A stretch of 64,000 nucleotides of DNA from Leptospiraceae bacterium (GCA_016708435.1 JADJFV010000005.1:310001-374000); one strand, 5' to 3'. Shown: positions 7,573 through 16,655, numbered from the stretch's first letter. Numbers and translations: made by a program. The notes: generated by a model not told the origin, from the sequence alone.

Positions 7573-10500
7573 ACTATATCTATTGACACAAGTGTGATGT
7601 CGTCTTCGAAGCCTACGGATTCATCTTCTATACCACGGTAGGCTTTTACATCATCGATGATAGAGCTTAGGAAATCCTGACCGACTAAGCCATGCTTGTT
7701 TTGTATAAAGTCAATAAATCTTTCTTCTCCATAAAAAACAGTGCTGTTGGGTTCTTTTCTTACTTCCAAAATTCCATCTGTATAAAGAAGAATTTTATCT
7801 CCGAGTTTAATAGGCATTAGCTCGTTTGTGCATTTGATTTTTGGAAATGCTCCGAGTATTGCTCCTTTTGGTTGTAGTTCTTTGATCTCGGTAGATCTAC
7901 TTCTTAGTAAAATTAGAGCAGGGTGACCGGCACTGCTAAATGTAATTTCTTTTTTTTCTAAATTGATATAACAATAACCAGCGGTTACATATCCTTTGCC
8001 GGCAATTCCGAAAAGTGTATCATTCATCTTCTCTAAAAGATTGGCAGGGTTTCGGGCATATTCTTTATTTGTCTTAAAGGCAAGCTTAACCATTCCCATG
8101 ATAATAGCAGCGGATACTCCATGACCTGCTACATCAGCAATTAGAATTCCAATCTCTGTCTTACTGATGACATGAAAGTCATAGAGGTCTCCTCCAACAG
8201 TATGCATTGGTAAATAGGTAGTGCTAATTCTAATTCCATCTAAGATAGGAATTTTATCAGGAAGAATATCTGCCTGGATTTTCTTGGCGGTTTGAAGTTC
8301 CTTTTCAATTGTGATAAGACGGCTGTTATCCTCAATTGCTTTCTTGATTGATAATTGGTTGTGGATACGGCTGAGTAACTCTTTCTTATGAAATGGTTTG
8401 TGCATATAGTCATTGGCACCAATTTCTAAACCGAGGATAATATCATTTGTCTGATTCTTGGCTGAGAGAATGATAATCGGAAGAGTGTGGATGGGATATT
8501 TTAAACGAAGTGTTTTACATACTTCGTATCCAGAAAGCTTTGGCATCATGATGTCTAGTAGAATTAAATCTGGAATTTCTTTTTCAACTATCTTAAGTGC
8601 TTCTACTCCATTGTTTGCAGTAATCAATCGATAGTTTAAGTCCTTGAGGTGATTTACAATTACCTGCAAGTTGATAGGCTCATCATCTACGGCTAATATA
8701 GTGTATCTCTCTGTTACTTTGTCTGACTTAATTTCTTTAGGGATTTCGATGATCTTATCTAATGGAATTGGAACTTCTGTTTTTAGTCCCGGTAAAAAGA
8801 ATTGTCCCTTGAGTAGGGGAGTATTGTCCCATTTGCTTTTACTCCCTATACTCAAATCAGGAATTGTAAAATAAAAAGTGGAGCCTTTCCCTAAAGTAGA
8901 GTCTACCCATATTTTACCCCCATGTAGCTCTACTAATTGTTTGGTGATACCAAGTCCTAGACCGGTTCCACCGTATTCTCTGGATGTTGAATTGTCTATT
9001 TGCTCAAAGGACTGAAAGATAATCTCAAACTTTTCTTTCGAAATTCCAATGCCTGTATCGGCTATGTAGATTGTAGTTGCACCAATTTTACTTTCAGCAT
9101 AGATTTTAATTTCTCCTTGCTCTGTGAATTTAATTGCATTGCCTATAAGGTTGTGGAATATCTGAATTATCCGATTCTCATCTGCTTCAATTTCTGGAAA
9201 ATCAATTGATATAGCGTTGCTTAATCTTAAATCTCGATCTACAACGAGCGGTTCCGACAAACGAATTACTAAGTCTGCAATTTGCCTTAAATCAATCTTT
9301 CTAATTTGTAATTCGATTTCATGATTTTTTAGTTTAGAAAAATCTAGAATATCATTTACGAGGCTACTGAGTCTTCTACCACTTGCTACAATCAAAGAAA
9401 GATTTTGTCTTGTGTCGTAATTGAGTTTAGTTGTTGCGTCGTCTAACATAGATTCTGCGATACCGATGATTCCATTTAAAGGTGTTCTTAGTTCGTGAGA
9501 AGTGTTTGCGAGGAAGTCATCTTTTAATCTATCTAATGTTAATAGTTTTTCGCTCATAGACTCTACTGTAGCAAATGCTTTCGAAAAGCGCATCGAAAGA
9601 ATAAATGACTGCGAGAAGATAAAAACGAATAGCCCCACTGGAAAGAGAAATCCTGTGTAGATAAAATTATTCAAATAGAGTAGGTCATTAATCAAGGCAC
9701 CTAAAAAAACGATGAGCCCAAATGCTACCCAGGAAGCACCTTCTCTTTTTTTGCTATTGATAACAATCAATATATAGGCGATGTATGCAATCAGAGAGAA
9801 TAGTAAAAACTGAAAGTATTGAACAAAACCAGTAGTAATGGAAGTATCCATCACCAAGGTGGCAAAACAAAAGAACAATGCGATAGTGATTGTGAATTTT
9901 GAAATAAATTTATGCGTGTCTTCGGGATAGATAGATTCTAAAAATAAAATAAAACAAGGAGTGGTAAGAAAAACCGTCATAAACTCCAACTTGACAAGAA
10001 AAATCCAAAACATAGTATCTTCTGAAATTTTGAATAAATATCTTTCTCCAGTGAGTAAAATCCTAAGTGCAATGATAAGACAGACAAAGCCAAAATACAA
10101 AGTAGATTTATCTTTTTTTCTAAGAGCATAAAGCCCGAAGTGGTAAAACGCCATTATGCACAAGCTACCGAACATGAAGAATTCAAAATTGGTTTGATCT
10201 TCTCTGGATTCTTCAATATGCTCGGCAAGTCCAAATTCTATAAAGTTCCAAAGACCTCCCTTGAAATGATAAAAATTGGAAACTTGGAAAATAATTTCTA
10301 TAGCCTCACCATTGGGTTTAAACTCAATTACCCGCGAATTATAAGCAGGTGACATTGTTTCTTTTGTTTCTCCAATCGTTCCTGCTCTGGCTAGAAGTTC
10401 ACCGTTAATCCAGACTTTATAGGCGGTGGCAGCGTCTATGATCTTCATCGCATAAGTAGGATACTTATCTTTAACTAGCACTCTGAGGCGGTATGTAGCA

Positions 10501-10832
10501 AATCCATTGCCGGATAATTTCTTGTCCTCTAGTTTATACTTATTCCAAATAGATGGAACCGATTGAAAGCTTGGCTTTGATACTTGATTGTAAATAAAGT
10601 CTTCCGGTGTATAGAAATGAGCCCAATAAAATTCCCAGGCTCCATCTAATTTTAAGATTCCTTTCTCTTTAAAATTCCACGAGGTAGTATTTAAAATACC
10701 ATTTACGGCGATAGGCGCCTGTGATTTCATTTCAGAGGTTCTGATTCTTGAAATGAGATAAAAGAGTGTAATCCCAAGGAATGCACAAAACACAATCGCT
10801 TTAATGAGCCTGATTTTATTGAACTTCATCAC
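7569..10832 (-). CDS. 7TMR-DISM hybrid histidine kinase with receiver and SpoIIE-type PP2C phosphatase
   Basis: This 1087-residue signalling fusion has, in order: an N-terminal membrane segment (about 10-28); an extracytoplasmic 7TMR-DISM jelly-roll domain (about 40-205, containing DGAWEFYW); seven membrane helices (about 215-410); HisKA with HELRTPLNG (His near 445); a HATPase domain with a G-box GTGLGLGI (about 545-660); a receiver starting ILAVDDEP with phospho-acceptor Asp in LLDIMMP (near 760); and a C-terminal PP2C/SpoIIE domain with GGDLYD and DVAGHG (from about 880). Kinase and phosphatase in one chain suggest that phosphorylation of the receiver controls dephosphorylation of a STAS-type partner; two STAS proteins are in this window. 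All catalytic motifs look intact. Confidence 0.92.
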   Translation of the reverse strand: MMKFNKIRLIKAIVFCAFLGITLFYLISRIRTSEMKSQAPIAVNGILNTTSWNFKEKGILKLDGAWEFYWAHFYTPEDFIYNQVSKPSFQSVPSIWNKYKLEDKKLSGNGFATYRLRVLVKDKYPTYAMKIIDAATAYKVWINGELLARAGTIGETKETMSPAYNSRVIEFKPNGEAIEIIFQVSNFYHFKGGLWNFIEFGLAEHIEESREDQTNFEFFMFGSLCIMAFYHFGLYALRKKDKSTLYFGFVCLIIALRILLTGERYLFKISEDTMFWIFLVKLEFMTVFLTTPCFILFLESIYPEDTHKFISKFTITIALFFCFATLVMDTSITTGFVQYFQFLLFSLIAYIAYILIVINSKKREGASWVAFGLIVFLGALINDLLYLNNFIYTGFLFPVGLFVFIFSQSFILSMRFSKAFATVESMSEKLLTLDRLKDDFLANTSHELRTPLNGIIGIAESMLDDATTKLNYDTRQNLSLIVASGRRLSSLVNDILDFSKLKNHEIELQIRKIDLRQIADLVIRLSEPLVVDRDLRLSNAISIDFPEIEADENRIIQIFHNLIGNAIKFTEQGEIKIYAESKIGATTIYIADTGIGISKEKFEIIFQSFEQIDNSTSREYGGTGLGLGITKQLVELHGGKIWVDSTLGKGSTFYFTIPDLSIGSKSKWDNTPLLKGQFFLPGLKTEVPIPLDKIIEIPKEIKSDKVTERYTILAVDDEPINLQVIVNHLKDLNYRLITANNGVEALKIVEKEIPDLILLDIMMPKLSGYEVCKTLRLKYPIHTLPIIILSAKNQTNDIILGLEIGANDYMHKPFHKKELLSRIHNQLSIKKAIEDNSRLITIEKELQTAKKIQADILPDKIPILDGIRISTTYLPMHTVGGDLYDFHVISKTEIGILIADVAGHGVSAAIIMGMVKLAFKTNKEYARNPANLLEKMNDTLFGIAGKGYVTAGYCYINLEKKEITFSSAGHPALILLRSRSTEIKELQPKGAILGAFPKIKCTNELMPIKLGDKILLYTDGILEVRKEPNSTVFYGEERFIDFIQNKHGLVGQDFLSSIIDDVKAYRGIEDESVGFEDDITLVSIDIV

Positions 10833-11109
10833 GGATGATTCACAGATTTTCAGATAATTTCTTCTTTGAATAGTCTTTTTTTGTTATAGAATATACTTGA
10901 CTAAAAAAAGGCATTGCTTTAGGTTTAGATACAGATTGTCCTCTCAGCCGTTTTTTTATTATAACAGTAGATTCCTCCTCTTCTTGGTGATAAAATCATT
11001 TCAGTTTCAATATCGCGGTAATCTATTATTAACCTCTATGGGATAGTGCTGTCGGATGAGTCAAATTCATAGATACAACAAATGCAATCATAAATATAAA
11101 AAGGAAAAT

Positions 11110-13254
11110 ATGAAACCAAATAAATTCATTAAAAGTATTGTAGAATACTTAAAATTAAAAGCGGGAAAAGAAATAACTAAATCGGATATTTATAAACACT
11201 TTCTCGAATCAAACGAAGATAAAAAACACAAGAAGCATGAGAAAGGAAAACGCAAGCATGACGACGAAAGAAAAGTAGAGATCGAAGAGCTATTCTGGTT
11301 ACTCGAAAAAGAAGGACTGGTTACCTTAGATAAAAAAACTATCTCCGTGCACAAACCATTTAGCATGGCGGGAACAATCTCTCTTAGCCGCCGAGGGGAC
11401 GGATTCGTAAAGTTAGCCTCCGGAAATGAGATATTTATACCAGCCAGTTTTACAGATACGAGTATTTCTGGAGATACAGTCGAAGTAATTCCAATTGGAA
11501 TTGGAAAAAAAGATAGGCTAGAAGGAGAGGTCATCAGTATTCTTAAACGGGGAAGAATTCTTTACCGCATGAAGGTAACAGAAATAGAAGGAGGGTATAT
11601 TCACGGTAAGCTCCTAGATATGACAGGAGAAGAAAAATCAGGACTCATTGCTAAGAAAACTTTATTGTCTGAAATCACAAAGTCGATTCAACCAAATGAT
11701 GTTCTAATTGTAAAACTAAAAGAACATGCCTATCAGGAACAAGCTACTCTAGAAGTTACTTTTATAAAAGTAGAGTCCGGTGAAAAAGAAGACATTGACT
11801 TTAACCGCATCTTAATGAAATACAATTACCACCAAGTCTATCCTGATACTGTATCTCTAGAATTTCAAGAAGAAATAAAAGAAGATACGATTGATGACTG
11901 GCATACACGCGTTGACCTCAGAGACTTATACACTGTCACCATTGATGGAGAGACTGCAAAAGACTTTGACGATGCAATTAGCTTTATCGAAGAAGAAAAA
12001 CGTCTTCGCTTCTATGTGCATATTGCGGATGTTTCGTATTATGTGAAGCAAGGCTCTAGTCTTGACGAAGAAGCATACAATCGGGCAACTTCCGTTTATC
12101 TCGCAAATAAAGTAGTTCCAATGCTTCCGCCCGAACTTTCCGAAAACCTATGTAGTCTTGTTGCAAAACAAAACCGTCTAGCCTTTACAGTAGAAATGGA
12201 AGGAGACTACACTGGAAAAATCTATTCTGCGAAGTTTTATAAAAGCGTCATTAAAGTAGATGAGCGTTATACATACGAGAGAGCGGAAAAAGAAATTCTA
12301 GAAGGACATCCTGACAACTGGCTATTTAAGATTATGCGCTTAGCGAATGGACTTAAAAAAGCCCGAATCGAAAACGGTAGAGTAGATTTAAACTTCAAAG
12401 AAACCTATGTTGTAACAGACAAGGACAACAGAAAAGTAATCGAAATCAAAACGCGTGAAAGACTAAACAGTCATATTTTAATTGAAGAAATGATGCTATC
12501 GGCTAATATCAAAGTAGCCGAACATTTGCGTAAAAATAAAATTCCCGCACTCTTTCGTATTCACGAAACCATGGACGAAGAAAAATTAGAAAATCTAAAT
12601 GAATTTCTAAAGCTCTACGGGTTTAAGTATCAACTAAAGTCTACGGAATACGACGATATTAAACGTGCGTTAGTCGAAATCGCAAATCATCCCGCAGAGA
12701 AAATCTTCAACTACTTCCTACTTAGAAGTTTTATGCAAGCTTATTACAGTGGAGAAGCTCTTGGGCATTGGGGTCTTGGTTTTAAAGACTATTGTCATTT
12801 TACTTCGCCTATTCGCCGTTATCCAGATTTGGTCTGCCACCGTGCCCTCGAAGCTCTCATCATGAAAGAAGAATACGCCTATACCGCTCACGAAATTCAG
12901 ATCATGGGTGCTCATACTTCCACAGAAGAGAGGCGTGCCGCCGATGCTGAGCGTGATATTCTAAAACTAAAAGCCTGTCGATTTGTAGAAACAACTGGAA
13001 TGAAAGAATTTACAGGAACGATTACTGGCATTAAGCCACATGTAGTTTTTGTAGAGTTAGACGAGATTCTTACAGAAGGGGCTGTTCCATTCACCGAGTT
13101 TACGAATGAAATTGAACTCACTATGCCAAATGATTTTTCTTTCTATGCAAAGAAATTTACGAAGACATACTTTCTCGGGGAAAAATTAAAATTGGTTTTA
13201 GATAGAATTGATTACGAAGAAATTAAAATATTTCTAAAGGTGGCTAAGGGGTAG
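11110..13254 (+). CDS. rnr: Ribonuclease R
   Basis: The product is a 3'-5' exoribonuclease of the RNB family, 714 residues from the ATG at 11110. I prefer that start to an ATG 18 codons upstream (11056) because AAGGAA lies just before it and the extra residues (Lys/Asn/His-rich) look non-coding. Domains: a short helix-turn-helix-like region and Lys/His-rich linker (about 1-60), cold-shock OB folds (about 65-240), the RNB core with TAKDFDDAISF (metal-binding Asp near 280) and the later HFTSPIRRYPDL motif, and a C-terminal S1 domain (about 630-700). It should degrade structured RNA in the cytoplasm. With pcnB nearby, this stretch carries both polyadenylation and decay functions, though not in one operon. 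Confidence 0.93.
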   Translation: MKPNKFIKSIVEYLKLKAGKEITKSDIYKHFLESNEDKKHKKHEKGKRKHDDERKVEIEELFWLLEKEGLVTLDKKTISVHKPFSMAGTISLSRRGDGFVKLASGNEIFIPASFTDTSISGDTVEVIPIGIGKKDRLEGEVISILKRGRILYRMKVTEIEGGYIHGKLLDMTGEEKSGLIAKKTLLSEITKSIQPNDVLIVKLKEHAYQEQATLEVTFIKVESGEKEDIDFNRILMKYNYHQVYPDTVSLEFQEEIKEDTIDDWHTRVDLRDLYTVTIDGETAKDFDDAISFIEEEKRLRFYVHIADVSYYVKQGSSLDEEAYNRATSVYLANKVVPMLPPELSENLCSLVAKQNRLAFTVEMEGDYTGKIYSAKFYKSVIKVDERYTYERAEKEILEGHPDNWLFKIMRLANGLKKARIENGRVDLNFKETYVVTDKDNRKVIEIKTRERLNSHILIEEMMLSANIKVAEHLRKNKIPALFRIHETMDEEKLENLNEFLKLYGFKYQLKSTEYDDIKRALVEIANHPAEKIFNYFLLRSFMQAYYSGEALGHWGLGFKDYCHFTSPIRRYPDLVCHRALEALIMKEEYAYTAHEIQIMGAHTSTEERRAADAERDILKLKACRFVETTGMKEFTGTITGIKPHVVFVELDEILTEGAVPFTEFTNEIELTMPNDFSFYAKKFTKTYFLGEKLKLVLDRIDYEEIKIFLKVAKG

Positions 13255-13290
13255 GGATTAATTAAGAATGCTGAATTATTAATTTTGAAT

Positions 13291-13482
13291 TTTTCGGAGT
13301 GATTGTTTTGAACCTGCGGCTACTTAGAATAAGCCGCCCTCTCGCCTGACGGGCTCGCCTAGACCTCGGCTCCTTCCGCCTGATGGCTAACGGAGCCTCG
13401 TCCCCCATACAAGTGCGCTACCACTGCGACTTTATTGAAATGTATTTTTTAAAAAAGATATGAAAGCAGCAAAGCGCTAAGC
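13291..13482 (-). repeat. tRNA-Pro-like tandem repeat, copy 1 (192 bp)
   Basis: Read on the - strand the unit has an AT-rich leader, then D-arm and anticodon-arm sequence of tRNA-Pro (GCAGTGGTAGCGCACTTG, loop ATGGGGG, stem closed by ACGAG). About 90 nt of G+C-rich palindromic insert follow, then T-arm sequence GCAGGTTCAAA and the 3' acceptor strand (CACTCCGA). The 5' acceptor strand is missing and the T-arm is mutated (TTCAAAACAATCAC), so it cannot be a working tRNA. It is the most diverged of three units and the farthest from the intact tRNA. Confidence 0.85.
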
Positions 13483-13677
13483 TTTTCGGAGTGATTGTTT
13501 TGAACCTGCGGCTATTTAGGATAAACCGCCCTCTCGCCTGACGGGCTCGCCTAGCAGACCTCGGCTCCTTCCGCCTGATGGCTAACGGAGCCTCGTCCCC
13601 CATCCAAGTGCACTACCACTGCGACTTTATTGAAATGTATTTTTTAAAAAAGATATGAAAGCAGCAAAGCGCTAAAC
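13483..13677 (-). repeat. tRNA-Pro-like tandem repeat, copy 2 (195 bp)
   Basis: This unit has the same organisation as copy 1, with the T-arm end carrying the same degenerate TTGTTTTGAACC on the + strand. The insert is nearly identical, with a 3-bp insertion (GCA) near 13555. One hairpin in the insert shows a paired change relative to copy 1: CTTA/TAAG becomes TTTA/TAAA, so the stem is kept. The 5' acceptor strand is absent. Confidence 0.85.
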
Positions 13678-13885
13678 TTTTCGGAGTGACAGGATTTGAA
13701 CCTGCGGCTATTTAGGATAAACCGCCCTCTCGCCTGACGTGGGGGCTCGCCTTTGCGTGGTAAGACGGTCGGCTCCTTCCGCCTGATGGCTAACGGAGCC
13801 TCGTCCCCCATACAAGTGCACTACCACTGCGACTTTTTTGAAATGTATTTTTTAAAAAAGATATGAAAGCAGCAAAGCGCTAAGC
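13678..13885 (-). repeat. tRNA-Pro-like tandem repeat, copy 3 (208 bp)
   Basis: This copy is adjacent to the intact tRNA gene. Its T-arm and 3' acceptor strand are identical to the functional tRNA-Pro (GACAGGATTTGAACCTGCG on the + strand). Its insert is longer (extra bases near 13739 and 13753-13769), and the anticodon stem stays pairable (CTTGT with ACGAG). The 5' acceptor strand is again replaced by AT-rich leader. The unit boundary falls at TTTTCGGAGTG, the 3' end of the tRNA gene. Confidence 0.85.
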
Positions 13886-13888
13886 TTT

Positions 13889-13960
13889 TCGGAGTGACAG
13901 GATTTGAACCTGCGACCACTTGCCCCCCAGACAAGTGCGCTACCACTGCGCTACACCCCG
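13889..13960 (-). tRNA. tRNA-Pro (anticodon GGG)
   Basis: Read on the - strand, a complete cloverleaf can be folded by hand. The acceptor is CGGGGTG with CACTCCG (one G-U) and discriminator A. The D-stem is GCGC/GCGC around AGTGGTA. The anticodon stem is CTTGT/GCAAG with loop CTGGGGG, giving anticodon GGG. The variable loop has five bases, and the T-arm is GCAGG-TTCAAAT-CCTGT. CCA is not encoded (AAAAGC follows), so a CCA-adding enzyme is required. This is the only complete copy in the array; three degenerate copies lie immediately downstream in its own transcription direction. Confidence 0.9.
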
Positions 13961-13982
13961 TGCTTGTTATTTTTTTTGAGAT

Positions 13983-15575
13983 ATGTTCTTTGTAAAGAAG
14001 AAATATTTTACAAGGAAGGGTGCTTTAATTATTATCCTAGATATGCAGAATCAGGAAAGGGTAGACTTGAGAAATCAGTTGATTGGTTTTTTAGAGCCGG
14101 GGGAGGATGTGCGATTTTGTCTCAAGACTCCGACAGAAGAGGATGAATGGATTGCAGCAAAGGATTATTTTGTTCGGCGAAATGAAATTCTTGGTGTTCT
14201 AAGTTATGGAGTAACCAAGAAAGGAAAAATTCATAAGGTCAATTTTTGGAATACAAGCGCAAACTATTACTTATTCGATAATGCGCAGGCTGAGAAAATT
14301 CCAGATACCAAAGTAAGAGAGGAAATTCATTCTCTCGAAAATGCACTCATTGATTTTCTAATTCTTATTTCTAATGGTAGACAGGGTTGGGCTCTGGGAG
14401 AAGGAGTAATTAAGATTATGCGCAATCTCTCTATCTATACGATTCGAAATAGTGATGGTAAATTACAAGTATCCGCTCAGTCAAAGTCTCTAGGTGAATT
14501 GGAAATTGAAACTAGAACAATAATGGATTTTATTCTAAAGAGAGTAAGGTTAAATATCGTTACATTAGATGACGAAATACGAGAATTTATTTCGAGGGAA
14601 ATTCCTATTATCCCTTTGGAGGAAATCAAAAGGCAGTCAAAGGAAAAAATTGACATCAAAGATAGTATGCTAGATTTTTTAATCGATTCCGGTCTTGAAA
14701 TAGAAAGAGCAAAAGGAAAAGAAAGACAAATTCTAGAAGAAGTCAATTATGGATTACAGAATGCCTTCCAGAGTATCGGTTTAGAAAAAAAAGAAATTCA
14801 GTTTTTAACTGACGATACATGGAATCAATTACTGGATAATCACCATATATTTCTGGAAAGCCTTCCCGAAAATGCAAACCTCAAATGGGAAAGAGTAGGC
14901 TCCTCGATTGAGCAGGAAGTGCAATACTTATCTAAAAAATATCCCAATCATCATCTACAGGGAAAAATAGTTGGCTATAAGCTAAAAGAATTTTTCTTAG
15001 AAAATAGAAATATACGGGTAATGAATCTTAGCCGTTCTCTGTTTTATGATTCAAAGTTTATCGGGATTAATTTTTCAAATTCAATTGCAGTCTTTTTCTA
15101 AATGGAAGAATAATCACCTAGACGAATGCAATTTCTCGGAAGTAGATTTCTCTGAAAGTGAAATGGTAGACTGCAAATTCAAAAAGATACTTTTTCTAAA
15201 GTAGATTTTGAATCGGTCACTTTTGAAGATTGTTTGTTTGACTCCTGTGATTTTACGGGAACAAAATTCAAAAGATCTATTTTTTATAAATGTAAATTTA
15301 CAAATTGTAATTTTAAAAATTCTCGGTTCATAGAGGCTATTCTTTATTTGTCGGAGTTTACAAATTCAGACATTCAAAAAGCAATCAATAAAAATTCTGA
15401 ATTTAACGATTGTAGTTTTCTTAAGTCCAGAGTCTATATGTATAAAAAAATTCCCATTGTTCTTATTGTGGAGCAAAGTTTCCCGAAAAATATTCCTTTC
15501 AATCACTTGCGATACCTGTTCCCAGATTACTTATTCGAACCCAATTCCAGTAGCAGTAATACTACTTCCCGTTGA
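13983..15575 (+). pseudogene. Pentapeptide-repeat protein gene, frameshifted
   Basis: An open frame from 13983 (or the in-frame ATG at 14043) to 15101 encodes an N-terminal region of about 340 residues that I do not recognise, followed by the first pentapeptide-like steps (MNLSRSLFYDSKFIGINFSN). It then stops. The repeat pattern continues in the +1 frame (ECNFSEVDFSESEMVDCKF, about 15103-15200) and returns to the original frame from about 15195 (VTFEDCLFDSCDFTGTKF and on to about 15420). Both shifts sit at T-runs. Restoring them would give one protein of roughly 500 residues ending in a right-handed beta-helix. Such proteins have varied roles, so none is assigned. The 3' end merges with the next broken gene. 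Confidence 0.7.
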
Positions 15576-15926
15576 TGAGGAATTCTTCTGGTTCGTCGCG
15601 GAATTGAACCACAGGAAGAGCAAACTCGCATTACCCGGTGGATTCATTGAAACCGGAGAGACCTGGCAAGAAGGCGGAGCACGCGAGCTTAGAGAAGAAG
15701 CAGGTGTCATCATTCAACCAAAAGATGTGAAAAATTTATGGTTCACAGTGCCAATGAAAACAGACTTGTTCTTATTTTCGGAATTGCAAAACCAATGAAG
15801 TCTTCCGATTTACAGCCGTTTACCCCAACAGAGGAGGCACCGGAGCGGGTAATTCTCTTTCACCCCGAAGAGCTTGCTTTCGAATTACATACATTAGCCG
15901 TTGCTGAATGGTTCAAGAAGAGATAA
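15438..15926 (+). pseudogene. Nudix hydrolase with N-terminal zinc ribbon, frameshifted
   Basis: Three frames together give a NudC-like layout. A zinc ribbon starts in one frame (HCSYCGAKFPEKYSFQS, about 15455-15505) and finishes in the next (TCDTCSQITYSNPIPVAVI, from about 15511). A complete Nudix box follows (GGFIETGE...RELREEAGV, about 15640-15705), matching Gx5Ex7REUxEExGU. The C-terminal part (GIAKPMKSSDLQPF...AVAEWFKKR) is in a third frame from about 15783. Nudix enzymes hydrolyse nucleoside diphosphate derivatives. At least three indels, two in or near homopolymers, make the gene non-functional as read, unless they are sequence errors. Confidence 0.7.
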
Positions 15927-15928
15927 TT

Positions 15929-16042
15929 AGAGTTGTTGCTAAATTAAAATTGTCATGGTGAGCCTGTCGAATCCATACTCAATATAAATAGTATCCTTCG
16001 ACAGGCTCAGGATGACATTGAACTAAATTTACCAACAACTCT
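15929..16042. repeat. Palindromic repeat with nested REP-like arms
   Basis: The outer arms AGAGTTGTTG (15929) and CAACAACTCT (16033-16042) flank an inner pair: GTCATGGTGAGCCTGTCGAA (about 15952-15971) and TTCGACAGGCTCAGGATGAC (15997-16016). The inner pair belongs to a repeat type widespread in bacterial genomes and occurs again at 21811-21863 inside a lipoprotein gene. It lies between the Nudix remnant and the toxin gene and could act as a bidirectional terminator. Confidence 0.75.
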
Positions 16043-16078
16043 ATTATGAATTAGAAATTGTGAATGTTGAATGATGAT

Positions 16079-16378
16079 TTAGTCGTCTAATCTTTCCATT
16101 TTATCGAAGGGTTGTCTTGCAGAATGCCAGATTGCGAGCATGGTAGGTGTGATAAATACATAGTAGATTCTGTGCTTTTTGAATCCATTTACACTTGTGT
16201 AACGAATTCCATTTTCGTCTGCCGAATATTTTTCTGGTTTAATTAACGTAGTCTCAATTTTTGAAAATACATTTTGAATGAATCTTTTGCCAAGACCTAT
16301 TTGTTTGTCTTCGTAGTATTCATAAATTTCATCCAAATCTTTGTCAGCTTTGGATGTGAAATTATAATTGAATCCCAA
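16079..16378 (-). CDS. RelE/ParE family toxin
   Basis: The 99-residue protein has the ParE/RelE fold pattern: N-terminal beta strand (FNYNFTSKADKDLDEIYEYY), two helices (GLGKRFIQNVFSKIETTL), then strands with KPEKYSADENGIRYTSVNGFKKHRIYYVF and a final HSARQPFDKM. RelE-type members cut ribosome-bound mRNA and ParE-type members poison gyrase; I cannot tell which applies. It is encoded downstream of a small antitoxin-like gene with a 17-bp overlap, the usual order for such modules. The reading frame is intact, unlike most neighbours in this accessory region. Confidence 0.8.
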   Translation of the reverse strand: MGFNYNFTSKADKDLDEIYEYYEDKQIGLGKRFIQNVFSKIETTLIKPEKYSADENGIRYTSVNGFKKHRIYYVFITPTMLAIWHSARQPFDKMERLDD

Positions 16379-16655
16379 GTTTTCGACCCCATTTAGATTT
16401 AATTTCTTGGGCAGTGATTAATTTTTCAGGATATTTCTTTGCATGGTCAAGTCGTCTCAGTAATTCTTTTCTTTGTTCTTGCGACAATTCTGGATTAGCC
16501 GCTTTCTTTGATTTCTTAGGCGTGTATTTGAATTCTAGAAAGTCTATGTATTCCAAAAGTTCTTTCTGAATTTTCTTTTGCAGAGCAGGAGACAAATCTT
16601 TGATTCTGTCCATTACTCTAAAATGGCTTGTGGGGTATTTGTCTCTACTAGTCAT
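16362..16655 (-). CDS. Antitoxin of the RelE/ParE module
   Basis: This 97-residue, charged, helical protein is encoded directly upstream of the toxin and overlaps it by 17 bp. The middle (ALQKKIQKELLEYIDFLEFKY) resembles DUF2281/addiction-type antitoxins, and the C-terminal part (LSQEQRKELLRRLDHAKKYPEKLITAQEI) would wrap the toxin. I see no clear ribbon-helix-helix or HTH motif. Antitoxins of this kind neutralise the toxin and often repress their own promoter; that is family knowledge, not visible here. The call rests mainly on position and size. Confidence 0.65.
   Translation of the reverse strand: MTSRDKYPTSHFRVMDRIKDLSPALQKKIQKELLEYIDFLEFKYTPKKSKKAANPELSQEQRKELLRRLDHAKKYPEKLITAQEIKSKWGRKLGIQL

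Noticed and set aside
10833..11109. Promoter-like TTGACT near 10897 upstream of rnr
   Set aside because: No acceptable -10 element at 16-18 bp; too weak to list.
13418..13603. 61-codon open frame on the - strand within the tRNA-like repeats
   Set aside because: It is the translation of repeat DNA (Arg/Ala-rich) crossing a unit boundary; no ribosome-binding site.
13291..13885. Group I intron or archaeal-type intron in tRNA genes
   Set aside because: The insert is only about 90 nt, lies in the variable-loop region rather than the anticodon loop, and the 5' acceptor strand is missing in each unit.
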